Shown here: positions 52,099-60,494 of the stretch, in pieces
How the letters are laid out: each line of letters starts with the position of its first letter
How positions within the stretch are numbered: the first letter of the stretch is position 1
Assembly: GCA_964463965.1 (NCBI GenBank)
Contig: CAYXED010000003.1
Span: 1 to 64,000 of the forward strand
Length of the DNA: 64,000 bases
DNA from: UBA2166 sp964463965
GTDB lineage: Bacteria; Nitrospirota; Nitrospiria; Nitrospirales; UBA2166
Direction of reading: 5' to 3'
The notes under the pieces: generated by a model
What the model was told of the DNA's origin: nothing
Databases searched by the model: none
Seen by the model: the letters and a program-made list of their open reading frames with translations, nothing else
Made by a program: the position numbers and the translations under genes

Positions 52099-52995
52099 TT
52101 AAACTTCTTGAGCAACAACTTTCTTTAAAAAAAGACGTTCTTTTCTTGTAATGGGGGTGCCTCTAGCGTGTGTAATTAACTCATCAAATTCTCCTTCTGC
52201 AGCTAAAGACACTAAGGCCTTTATGACAGAAGTGCTGACAATTCCACGATTACGCAGCGTTTCTAGGTAGTTAAGAGCTTCGTGAATGGTTTCTCCTTCG
52301 CGACAATAGTAGTCTTGACCACGCTGGCGGTTATTATGGGCTTCAAACTGTTCACACGCAACCAGCGTTTCACCCAGTTGTTTGATCCAGGGAGCATCTC
52401 CGTTCAATTTTTCTGGGTAATAATAATACAGAGTGACGCGTGTCATCCATGGCATCCAGCGTATATCATAGGATTCAAGTTCAGGTTTGACTTCACGGAG
52501 GCGCCTCGTCATTCTTCTTGCAAAGCCAAGTCTCATTTCAATTTGCTCGCGTGCCCAAGAGTCTATTTCTATTCCTGCGGCTTCAAGGTCTTTTTTGTAG
52601 TGTTTTAGAAAAGACTCTGTTTCTTGGCCATAACGTGTATTTGGAAAAGCAGCCCTCCATTCTTGTGGGCGGGTTGGAATACTATTTTTTCGAGCCCATG
52701 ACCATATACGACCAAATAGTTTTCGGTCTAGTCCTGTTCGGCCTAGGTCATGAAGGATGCATGCAATTTGGAATTTTTTAACAAGATCTAATTTATGATT
52801 GAGGCGCAGTGCAACTGCCGCGCACATTCGCGCAGTGCGAATTGCGTGTTGTTTGTCATACCCTCGAATAATGGTTCCAGGTCGTGTGGGGTGAGGTAAG
52901 TCATAGAGACGAAGCAGTATGGCTGCAAGACTATTTGGTAGTAGCAGTGGAGCAGTGAAATTTTTCTTTTTTGTTACTTGACTGTGACAGGACAT
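52099..52995 (-). CDS. HD-domain phosphohydrolase-like protein
   Basis: The 298-residue protein has an HD motif: HAIRTARMCAAVALRL, then ACILHDLGRTGLD (the HD pair), giving a metal-dependent phosphohydrolase fold, perhaps acting on nucleotides. The rest, including a basic middle (ARRMTRRLREVKPEL) and a helical C-terminal part, is not a known second domain. Substrate unknown. Its stop is two bases from the yjbQ start, and the small membrane protein gene precedes it by nine bases, so the three appear cotranscribed. Confidence 0.8.
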   Translation of the reverse strand: MSCHSQVTKKKNFTAPLLLPNSLAAILLRLYDLPHPTRPGTIIRGYDKQHAIRTARMCAAVALRLNHKLDLVKKFQIACILHDLGRTGLDRKLFGRIWSWARKNSIPTRPQEWRAAFPNTRYGQETESFLKHYKKDLEAAGIEIDSWAREQIEMRLGFARRMTRRLREVKPELESYDIRWMPWMTRVTLYYYYPEKLNGDAPWIKQLGETLVACEQFEAHNNRQRGQDYYCREGETIHEALNYLETLRNRGIVSTSVIKALVSLAAEGEFDELITHARGTPITRKERLFLKKVVAQEV

Positions 52996-53004
52996 ATTAC
53001 TGAT

Positions 53005-53247
53005 CTATGTTGACTCGGTTGGCCTTTTTCGTTTAAGAATCCATCGAAAGGATCGTATAATTTGTATCACTCCATAAATGGCAAACCCGATCAAAATAGT
53101 GTGAGTGGCAGTATGATTCCAGTCCCATCTCTCTGGGGCATGCAAAATCATGCCTAATGCTACGTGAGCACCTGCCCCCATTGATATTGCAAAAATAATC
53201 CACTCTCTAAACACGGTTCTCTTCTTTTTTGATTGGTCAATCGCCAT
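53005..53247 (-). CDS. small membrane protein of unknown function
   Basis: This 80-residue protein has two hydrophobic segments (about 15-32 and 46-65), with a basic N terminus (SKKKRTVFREW) and a basic C-terminal end (RWILKRKRPTEST). The loop between them is WDWNHTATHT, with His residues. I recognise no family. AGGAAG precedes the ATG by a suitable gap. It lies between pgi and the HD gene on the same strand and probably belongs to that operon. Confidence 0.6.
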   Translation of the reverse strand: MAIDQSKKKRTVFREWIIFAISMGAGAHVALGMILHAPERWDWNHTATHTILIGFAIYGVIQIIRSFRWILKRKRPTEST

Positions 53248-53301
53248 TGTATGAGCTTCCTAGGTAAAAGTTTTGTTTTGAGGTAAATTCCTCGTTCAAT
53301 T

Positions 53302-55014
53302 TTAGTACACGGATTCTAAAACTTTTAGTTTAAGTAATTCTAATCCAGAAGTAATGTTTGGTCCAAGGTGAAACCTCAAAATCCGGCGTTTGTATTTTGA
53401 GAGGACTTGAAAATCTCCTTGGGCTTGTGCGTCTTTTACAAGCCCAAAAGTATAGGGGCAGTTTGGAATCTTTATGTCATGCGTGTTGTCGCAAGTAATT
53501 TGGATAAACACCCCAGAGTTTGGACCGCCTTTGTGTAGTTGCCCTGTTGAATGCAGGTATCGTGGACCGTATTCTAAGCAAGTGGCTACTTTCTTTGTGT
53601 CTCGAATTATATGCCGGATAGTATTCAGTATTTCATGGTATTCATCTTTCATTTGGATGTAAGCAAGAATTGCGAAATAATCTCCATTTTGGATAGTGTC
53701 AAGATGTCCTTTGAGGCATCCAAGTAAGTTTGGCTCGTTCTTAATAGTGCTTGTCAGTGTCTTTGCATTCTCTTTATCCATGAATATACTCACCCCATGC
53801 TCTTTAAATAATGGGGGCTCTGATGGGAGGTTACCTGTCTTTTCATACTCTTTTGTCAACTCTAAGGTTAGCGCCTTACTTTCTTCTACGTTAGGCTGGT
53901 TAAAGGGATTCACCCCAAGAATAGCCGCTGCTACTGCAGCGGCGAGTTCCCATCGAAATATTTCTCCTCCAAGATCGTAGAGATCGGTAAGCGTAATAGA
54001 GATTACGGGGTGTTCCGCAGTACGTAGCTTGTTGATAGCGGTGTCTTGCTCTGAGTTTTGTTCACCTTCAAGGATAAGGTGAATGAATAGACGATCATCA
54101 TTGTAAACTTCAGGGGGACCGCATACTTCACGGTCAATTGGAATGACCCCTTTTCCTTCCTTCCCAGTAGACTCTGCGAGTAGTTGTTCTATCCAGCTTC
54201 CAAAAGCAGTGAGTGTCGGGGTGGTCACAATGGTCAGTTTGTTACGACCATGATTGCTGCAGATTCCAATTATAGTTCCTAGTATTACACCAGGGTTATG
54301 TTTTAGTGAATAAGATGATCGACATTGATCGCCCATGCGCTTTGCACGTGTTAGTAATTCTCTAATATCTATGCCCATAGTTGATGCTGGAAGCATGCCA
54401 AAATTTGAAAGGGCAGAGTAACGCCCACCGATACTGGGAACTCCATGAAAAATCGCACTAAACTCATTTCGTTTGGCGAATATCTCTATATTTGATTGTG
54501 GGTCAGTAAGGGCAATAAAGTGTGCGCCAATAGTTTTTGGTTTGACAGTACTTTTGATTTGATCAAAAAAATATTGTCTTAATATATTGGGCTCTAGGGT
54601 AGCCCCTGATTTGCTAGAAACGATTATTTTTGTTTTGGCCAGGTCAAGGCAAGATTCAACTGCTGTAATTTGGTTTGGATCCGTAGAATCGAGTATGTGT
54701 AAAGTTGGGGCGTTAATTTTTGTAGGGAATGTAAGGGTAAAAACTTCTGGACATAGGCTTGATCCTCCCGTTCCCAATAAAAGAATATGTTTAAAATTGT
54801 CTTTGGCAATTGTGTCTCCGATATGCTCAAGAGTTTCAATGGTCGTGACTTGCTCAGAAATGACATCAAGCCAACCAAGCCATTTATTCTCGTCTGTTCC
54901 AGTCCAAAGTGAGGAGTCTTTGGCCCATAGCCTTTGGATATTTTTGTCTTTGTGCCATGTGTCGAGTGATGTATGCACAGGAGAGTTAAGTGTATCTGGA
55001 AGATATACATTCAT
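53302..55014 (-). CDS. pgi: glucose-6-phosphate isomerase
   Basis: Pgi interconverts glucose-6-P and fructose-6-P. The 570-residue protein has the SIS folds: GTGGSSLCPEVF, SSKSGATLEPN, PSIGGRYSALSNFG, GPPEVYNDDR and FRWELAAAVAAAILGVNPFNQPN in parts. The first 50 residues (RLWAKDSSLWTGTDENKWLGWLDV, shown as RLWAKDSSLWTG and DENKWLGWLDV) and the end (EYGPRYLHSTGQLHKGGPN) match the Pgi half of bifunctional transaldolase-Pgi proteins, not typical Pgi. No transaldolase domain is present here. The ATG at 55014 lies just after the rpiB stop; a TTG at 55044 overlaps rpiB. It is co-directional with rpiB. Confidence 0.88.
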   Translation of the reverse strand: MNVYLPDTLNSPVHTSLDTWHKDKNIQRLWAKDSSLWTGTDENKWLGWLDVISEQVTTIETLEHIGDTIAKDNFKHILLLGTGGSSLCPEVFTLTFPTKINAPTLHILDSTDPNQITAVESCLDLAKTKIIVSSKSGATLEPNILRQYFFDQIKSTVKPKTIGAHFIALTDPQSNIEIFAKRNEFSAIFHGVPSIGGRYSALSNFGMLPASTMGIDIRELLTRAKRMGDQCRSSYSLKHNPGVILGTIIGICSNHGRNKLTIVTTPTLTAFGSWIEQLLAESTGKEGKGVIPIDREVCGPPEVYNDDRLFIHLILEGEQNSEQDTAINKLRTAEHPVISITLTDLYDLGGEIFRWELAAAVAAAILGVNPFNQPNVEESKALTLELTKEYEKTGNLPSEPPLFKEHGVSIFMDKENAKTLTSTIKNEPNLLGCLKGHLDTIQNGDYFAILAYIQMKDEYHEILNTIRHIIRDTKKVATCLEYGPRYLHSTGQLHKGGPNSGVFIQITCDNTHDIKIPNCPYTFGLVKDAQAQGDFQVLSKYKRRILRFHLGPNITSGLELLKLKVLESVY

Positions 55015-55018
55015 GCCG

Positions 55019-55477
55019 TTATTGTTTTGTATATTTCGCTTCAATTGCCTTCACTTTATTTAATCTTCGTGCATGGCGTTCTTCTGCTGTGTATCGAGCA
55101 GTAATAAAGGCGCGGGCAATTTCTCTTGCAGGCTCTTGCCCTAGGATGCGAGCTCCCATACATAGGACATTCATGTCGTCGTGTTCAACTCCTTGATGCG
55201 CGGAATAGTGATCGTGGCATAATCCAGCACGTATGTTAGGAAATTTGTTTGCTACGACAGTTACCCCAACACCGCTTCCGCATAAAATAATTGCTCGATC
55301 TGCCTTTCCTGATCGAACAGCTTGGCAGGCAGCCGTTGCAATGTCTGGGTAGTCAATGGGTGGTGTTGTGTCATGCGTTCCAAGGTCTATAACATCGTGG
55401 CCAGTAGCTTTAAGGTCTTCGACCAAAACACTCTTGAGTGGAAAGCCTGCATGATCAGCTGCAATTGCGATTTTCAC
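55019..55477 (-). CDS. rpiB: ribose-5-phosphate isomerase B
   Basis: This enzyme interconverts ribose-5-P and ribulose-5-P in the pentose phosphate pathway. The 152 residues show AIAADHAGFPLK, DLGTHDTTPPIDYPD, the catalytic Cys region ILCGSGVGVTVVANK and NVLCMGARILG, all as in RpiB. A GTG start with GAGGAGGG 11 bases upstream is used. The gene lies five bases before pgi, a fitting partner in sugar-phosphate metabolism. Confidence 0.95.
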   Translation of the reverse strand: MKIAIAADHAGFPLKSVLVEDLKATGHDVIDLGTHDTTPPIDYPDIATAACQAVRSGKADRAIILCGSGVGVTVVANKFPNIRAGLCHDHYSAHQGVEHDDMNVLCMGARILGQEPAREIARAFITARYTAEERHARRLNKVKAIEAKYTKQ

Positions 55478-55507
55478 CGTTAGATGCCCTCCTCATTGAG
55501 TAGCGCC

Positions 55508-56626
55508 TTATGATGACGGATTATAAATAGTTGTATCTGGAAAAGCAGCTACCCAGGCAAACCAAAAAGTATAATATACAGGTAGTTTGGTTAGTTCTAA
55601 GCCTTCTAATATTCCGTCCGTTGCTTTCCCAGCTATATTCCATGTTGAGTGTGTCTGGTGATCTTTGTATGCCCTTTGGGCAAGGAAAAATGAGAGTTCT
55701 TTCCCGGACACAGTAGTTGTTTCAAATGCGGCCCCGGATGGGCCTATAGGATCTGAGAATATTACTAGTGATAGGTCAGCTATTGTATCCATGACTACGG
55801 TATGTCCAAGGCGGGTCAGTGAATAGGCTTTACTTACTCCGTTGTGTTCGATACCTAAGATTTTTTCCTTTTGGTCAAGCCGGTTGTCGTGTGTGTGGAT
55901 AGGAAATGCGGGTACAGTACCAAGTCTATCATATCCAAGAAAAGGGTTTTGGTAGTAAGGACGGGAAAACCCTGTTTCTCTGGAGAGAACTTGTGTCTTT
56001 GGGTAAAGGGTTTTCCAGTGACTCCAGGGGAGTAAAAATGATGGGAGGAGTGGGAGGCGGGTGCCAGTTAGTGCTCCAACAATTGCTTCACCCCGAAGTT
56101 GAAACCAGTAGCTTTGAGTCTGATGGTCATACATTACCATGTCGCTCTCATATAATCCGCTAGTATTTCCGAAAGTGAGAGATTTGTCTTGAATGCGACG
56201 ATCAAAAACTAATCCTGAACGACATAGTGGGCAATATGAAACTAGAACTTCTCGGTCACCTATGGTGTCATTAATGATCTCATGAAAATTTAGCAGATGT
56301 ATAGGGAAAGCACGGGCATCATTTTTTTCCACATAACCCAAAATAAGATCATTGTCCTTAAGCCAAAATGCTTCGTGTGCGGAAGTATATTTAGGGTTAG
56401 TGAGCGGAGGAATTTTGTCTCTGAGCTCCTCAATCAGTTCTGAAGATGCCTCACTGAGTGGGATGGTGCCTCCTTGGAAGTCATCTAATATGATGCGGTC
56501 TAATGGGACACTATAAAGGGAAAAGTTTGTCGCAGATGTTAATGAAGTTTGTAATATAAAGAGAGGAAGCAGGACAGCAATATGGGTGCAGCCTATGGTC
56601 AGGTATTTCCAAAAATTCGATATCAT
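55508..56626 (-). CDS. DUF3179-domain exported protein
   Basis: The 372-residue protein has a signal peptide (about residues 8-32) and the DUF3179 domain: YCPLCRSGLVFDR, with two Cys two residues apart, then FGNTSGLYESDMVMYDHQTQS in parts and SYWFQLRGEAIVG. DUF3179 proteins are common secreted or periplasmic proteins of unknown function. The Cys-x2-Cys suggests metal or thiol chemistry. It lies 30 bases upstream of rpiB on the same strand, and diverges from plsC. Confidence 0.85.
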   Translation of the reverse strand: MISNFWKYLTIGCTHIAVLLPLFILQTSLTSATNFSLYSVPLDRIILDDFQGGTIPLSEASSELIEELRDKIPPLTNPKYTSAHEAFWLKDNDLILGYVEKNDARAFPIHLLNFHEIINDTIGDREVLVSYCPLCRSGLVFDRRIQDKSLTFGNTSGLYESDMVMYDHQTQSYWFQLRGEAIVGALTGTRLPLLPSFLLPWSHWKTLYPKTQVLSRETGFSRPYYQNPFLGYDRLGTVPAFPIHTHDNRLDQKEKILGIEHNGVSKAYSLTRLGHTVVMDTIADLSLVIFSDPIGPSGAAFETTTVSGKELSFFLAQRAYKDHQTHSTWNIAGKATDGILEGLELTKLPVYYTFWFAWVAAFPDTTIYNPSS

Positions 56627-56751
56627 CCGTGTTACCCTATCGTGTGGTAGTATGTCTGTCTGTACTTTCCAAGCCTAACAGGAAGCTGTTGTTTCTATCA
56701 ACACAGCTGATGGGGGATTGTTTTCCTGGGGCGTTTTGAGGATATATTGGC

Positions 56752-57477
56752 ATGGGTGGATATATTCGTTCATCATTTTTTATTTTAGGGCAGGGCGTTT
56801 CAACGTTAATTTTTGCGCCTTTTTCTCTCATCATGTTCCCTCTTCCGTTTGCTTGGCGTTATAGGTTTTTTACACAATGGAATAGATTTAATTTATGGTG
56901 GCTAAAGGTTACGTGCGGAATTTGTTATGAAATTGTTGGGAAAGAAAATATACCGAAGACTAATGCAGTTATTCTATGCAAACACCAATCGGCTTGGGAA
57001 ACACTAGCTTTACCAATATGTCTTCCATCTGTCGTTTTTGTCATTAAGAGGGAATTGTTATGGATTCCCTTGTTTGGTTGGGGCTTGGCTCTTCTTGAGC
57101 CGATAGCTATTAATCGACGTGCGCGGCGGAAAGCAATTCAGCAGTTACTTGAACAAGGTGGACAACGGTTGGCCTCAGGGAGATGGGTTGTTGTTTTTCC
57201 AGAAGGGACAAGGGTTTCCGTAGGCTCAAAGGGAACGTATGCGGTTGGAGGGGCATTGCTTGCTCAGCGTACGGGGTATCCTGTGGTACCTGTTGCCCAT
57301 AATGCGGGAGAGTATTGGCCACGCCGAAAATTTTTGAAACGTGCAGGTACCATCAAAGTTGTTTTTGGACCTGCAATTAAAGCGACGGGAAAATCTGCAA
57401 AAGAAATTAATATGCAGGCGGAATCTTGGATTGAAGAAGCCATTCAAAAAATTAATTGTCAAGAGGTGGTATGTTAA
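56752..57477 (+). CDS. plsC: 1-acyl-sn-glycerol-3-phosphate acyltransferase
   Basis: PlsC adds the second acyl chain to make phosphatidic acid at the inner membrane. The 241-residue protein has an N-terminal hydrophobic helix, the catalytic CKHQSAWET (His-x4-Glu rather than the more common His-x4-Asp), the acyl-acceptor motif FPEGTR, and VPVAHNAGEYW. The Glu variant is also known in other bacteria. GAGGA lies ten bases before the ATG. Its end overlaps the tatD start by seven bases, so the two are coupled. Confidence 0.93.
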   Translation: MGGYIRSSFFILGQGVSTLIFAPFSLIMFPLPFAWRYRFFTQWNRFNLWWLKVTCGICYEIVGKENIPKTNAVILCKHQSAWETLALPICLPSVVFVIKRELLWIPLFGWGLALLEPIAINRRARRKAIQQLLEQGGQRLASGRWVVVFPEGTRVSVGSKGTYAVGGALLAQRTGYPVVPVAHNAGEYWPRRKFLKRAGTIKVVFGPAIKATGKSAKEINMQAESWIEEAIQKINCQEVVC

Positions 57478-58241
57478 TTGATACTCATTCACATCTCCAC
57501 GATCCCAGTTTTGATGTTGACCGTGAAGCTGTAATTGATCGGGCTGTTCAAGCAGGCGTTCAAATGATGGTCACGGTAGGTACGGATTTAGATACAAGTT
57601 TTGCTGCTATTGCGTTGGCTGAGCAATACTCATTTATCCATGCCACCGTTGGGGTTCACCCTCATGAGGCAAAAACGGTGACTTCAGATGGGCTAGAGAA
57701 ATTGCGGGAGCTGGGGAAGCACCCTTGCGTTGTTGCCTATGGAGAGATTGGTTTGGATTACTATTATGATCATTCATCTCGTGATATCCAGCGTGCAAGA
57801 TTTAAAGATCAATTGGGTATTGCACGAGATTTAGATTTGCCGATAGTTATTCATACTCGTGATGCACAAGAAGATACACTTGCTATTCTTAAGGATGAAT
57901 GGAAAGACCGTCCTGGGGTATTTCATTGTTTCACAGGTGATACTGCGTATGCTATTCAGGTCTTGGAGCTTGGGTTTATGATCTCATTTTCTGGTATTGT
58001 TACTTTCTCTAAAGCACTAGAACTTCGGGAAGCGGCAAATGTTGTACCACTTGATCGACTGCTTATTGAGACGGATTGTCCCTATCTCGCTCCAGTGCCA
58101 CATCGTGGTAAGCGCAATGAGCCTGCCTATTTGCATGCTATTGTAAAAACCATTGCAGCTGGAAAGCCTTCTGTGTCCATTGAGGAGGTTGCAGTAGCCT
58201 CCTATGATAATGCAAAAAAGCTGTTTGGTATTTCTGGATAA
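57471..58241 (+). CDS. TatD-family metal-dependent hydrolase/DNase
   Basis: The 256-residue protein is a TIM-barrel amidohydrolase-like enzyme. Metal ligands and motifs are visible: IDTHSHLHDP (HxH), GEIGLDYY (Glu), VIHTRDAQED (His), FHCFTGD (His) and IETDCPYLAP (Asp). E. coli TatD and YcfH have DNase activity, probably in repair. The ATG at 57471 has GAGGTGG just upstream, better than an earlier in-frame start. The gene overlaps the plsC end. Confidence 0.93.
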   Translation: MLIDTHSHLHDPSFDVDREAVIDRAVQAGVQMMVTVGTDLDTSFAAIALAEQYSFIHATVGVHPHEAKTVTSDGLEKLRELGKHPCVVAYGEIGLDYYYDHSSRDIQRARFKDQLGIARDLDLPIVIHTRDAQEDTLAILKDEWKDRPGVFHCFTGDTAYAIQVLELGFMISFSGIVTFSKALELREAANVVPLDRLLIETDCPYLAPVPHRGKRNEPAYLHAIVKTIAAGKPSVSIEEVAVASYDNAKKLFGISG

Positions 58242-58353
58242 GAGGATTAACAGGTCCCATGCTATCTTGCCTTTTGTTATTTTCTAAGACTATATTAAGG
58301 TGTTCTTCTGGTTTTTTGGATGTTCAAGCTAAAGAGTTTCTATTCCCGATAGG

Positions 58354-59598
58354 GTGCTTCTCGTCGTGATCTCCAACAAAGCGTTCCTTTTGTGTGCTGG
58401 GGTGTTGATGGTGTCACTGGTGCCTCTCTCTCCGTCTTGGTTTGCCGTAGCTGACCCCTCTACTGCACAGTCTTTTGTGAAAAACATTCGCGTAGGGCAC
58501 TCTCCAGATTACGTGCGGGTTGTGTTTGATCTTGAACGGCCACCCATATATGTACATCAACAGTTTACTGAATTAAATCGAGCGACCATTCTGATGAAGG
58601 ATATATTCCTTGGACAAAAGGCTCAACAAGCTATTATCAATGTTGGTATTCCTTACCCAATGAAAGTTTACTCGTGGCAAGGTGACCAAATCCGTATTGA
58701 TTTTGATCTTAATCTAATGGGTACTTTCCGTTTTTTTGACCTTAAAAACCCATATCGTTTTGTGATTGATCTGTATGATGTAAAAAAGGTTAGTGGAATC
58801 AAAAAATCGAATCCAGACTCTACGACTGGCTCGATCAATTCTGTGGCAGGTTCTGCTTTGGCTCCAGTACGTTTGCTTACAGAGGCAGAGCGCCACGCTG
58901 ATCGAGCGATTCAAACTATCGTAATCGACCCTGGGCATGGTGGAAAAGATTCTGGCGCCTCATTTCACAAAACCAACATGTACGAGAAGGATCTTGTCCT
59001 AGATATTTCTCTTAGACTAAAGAATATTCTTGAAGATAGGCATGATGTCTCGGTGTATATGACGCGTGAAACGGATGTCTTTATTGAACTGGAGGAACGA
59101 GCCAAATTTGCAAATGCAAAGGATGCAGACTTATTTGTCTCAATTCATGTGAATGCACATCCAACGCCTGCTATCCAAGGTTTAGAGGTATATATGTTTG
59201 GGGCTGCGGAGGATCAGCGTGCGTTGGAAGTAGCGGCTAGAGAAAATGGGACTTCACTTGAGGAGGCAGGAGAGGTAGATGTTGTGTCTCTACTCATTGC
59301 AGAAAAGCTATTGGAGAAAAAAATAAATCAGTCGAGAGATTTTGCATGGGTTACCAAAACAGCTATGTCAGAACATCTCGGAAAACGGTATAGTCTTGAG
59401 GACTTAGGAGTAAAAACCGCCCCATTTTATGTGTTGCGCCACACTGCAATGCCTGGGATTTTGGCTGAAGTTGCTTATTTGACCAATCCCGGGGATCGAA
59501 AGCATCTTGCATCGTCCGTTTTTCGTCAACAGGCAGCAGAGTCTATCTTTTCTGGGATTGTTAATTATATTAGTTCTTTAGCTGTACCTTCTGGCTAA
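58354..59598 (+). CDS. periplasmic N-acetylmuramoyl-L-alanine amidase (AmiC-like)
   Basis: This zinc amidase splits septal peptidoglycan. The 414-residue protein has a signal peptide (about 1-32), an AMIN domain (about 38-140, VKNIRVGHSPDYVRVVFDLE in parts, used for septum targeting), a linker, and an Amidase_3 domain from about 187. Zinc and catalytic residues are in DPGHGGKDSG (His), MYEKDLVLD (Glu), SIHVNAH (His) and LAEVAYLTNPGD (Glu). The GTG at 58354 is the first start in frame; a GTG at 58366 is also possible. It follows tatD by about 110 bases. Confidence 0.92.
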   Translation: MLLVVISNKAFLLCAGVLMVSLVPLSPSWFAVADPSTAQSFVKNIRVGHSPDYVRVVFDLERPPIYVHQQFTELNRATILMKDIFLGQKAQQAIINVGIPYPMKVYSWQGDQIRIDFDLNLMGTFRFFDLKNPYRFVIDLYDVKKVSGIKKSNPDSTTGSINSVAGSALAPVRLLTEAERHADRAIQTIVIDPGHGGKDSGASFHKTNMYEKDLVLDISLRLKNILEDRHDVSVYMTRETDVFIELEERAKFANAKDADLFVSIHVNAHPTPAIQGLEVYMFGAAEDQRALEVAARENGTSLEEAGEVDVVSLLIAEKLLEKKINQSRDFAWVTKTAMSEHLGKRYSLEDLGVKTAPFYVLRHTAMPGILAEVAYLTNPGDRKHLASSVFRQQAAESIFSGIVNYISSLAVPSG

Positions 59599-59679
59599 TA
59601 GGGAATCGTTCGCAATGTAATAACAGTTTTCAGGTAGGTTTTCTTGTAACGATATTAATGAATTTTTGAGTTGTTTGTT

Positions 59680-60468
59680 GTGGCGAAAGAGCATCAAATT
59701 CGGCTTGTTGTTGAGTATGATGGGACCCGTTATCATGGGTGGCAGGCGCAGCCTTGTGTCCCCACAGTGCAAGGAGTTATTGAGGATGCTTTAAGCAAGG
59801 TTCTTCAAGTGAGGATACGTGTAACAGCTGCTGGTCGTACTGATGCGGGGGTGCATGCTGTAGCCCAAGTTGCGAGTTTTCGGCTTTGCGAGACGCAGTT
59901 GGATTGTGATTGGCAGTATCTCTTGAACCGCCTTCTTCCACGAGATATATCTATCCGCTCTGCAGAGCGCGTCACCAATGATTTTCACCCTCGTTTTTCT
60001 GCACGAACAAAGCAATATAAATATCGCATTCTCAATCGGCGTGATCGTTCAGGCATTGCGTGGAATAGAGCATGGCACATTTGGGAGAATTTATCGATTC
60101 ATGCCATGCAAGATGCAGTAGGGCAATTTTATGGGACTCACGATTTTTCGTCATTTAGATGCATGCCATCCCAGACCGAAAAGACGGTTTGTACAGTAAA
60201 TCTTTTTGAAGTTATTTGTCATGATGACTTCATCACTTTTACCGTGGAAGCGGATCGGTTTCTCAAGCAGATGGTTCGTGTAATGGTGGGTACTTGTGTT
60301 GATGTGGGAACAGGAAAAATTCTCTCTTCAAATATTGCAAACATACTTGAGGCACGAGATCGATGTCGAGCAGGCAGAACTGCTCCTCCCCAAGGTTTAT
60401 ATCTGGTCAATGTCCAATACAGTGACTGGTGTTCAATGGGGCATGCTGGTCAGGAAACGAGCGTGTGA
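59680..60468 (+). CDS. truA: tRNA pseudouridine synthase A
   Basis: TruA makes pseudouridine at positions 38-40 of the tRNA anticodon arm. The 262 residues show EYDGTRYHGWQAQP, the catalytic Asp in AAGRTDAGVHAVAQVASF, RFSARTKQYKYRI and HDFSSFR, and the end region RDRCRAGRTAPPQGLYL. The start is GTG at 59680 or TTG at 59671; both have weak ribosome sites. It is followed closely by the first SBBP-repeat gene. Confidence 0.95.
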   Translation: MAKEHQIRLVVEYDGTRYHGWQAQPCVPTVQGVIEDALSKVLQVRIRVTAAGRTDAGVHAVAQVASFRLCETQLDCDWQYLLNRLLPRDISIRSAERVTNDFHPRFSARTKQYKYRILNRRDRSGIAWNRAWHIWENLSIHAMQDAVGQFYGTHDFSSFRCMPSQTEKTVCTVNLFEVICHDDFITFTVEADRFLKQMVRVMVGTCVDVGTGKILSSNIANILEARDRCRAGRTAPPQGLYLVNVQYSDWCSMGHAGQETSV

Positions 60469-60494
60469 TGGGTTATAACGTTTGGAGGCGAATA

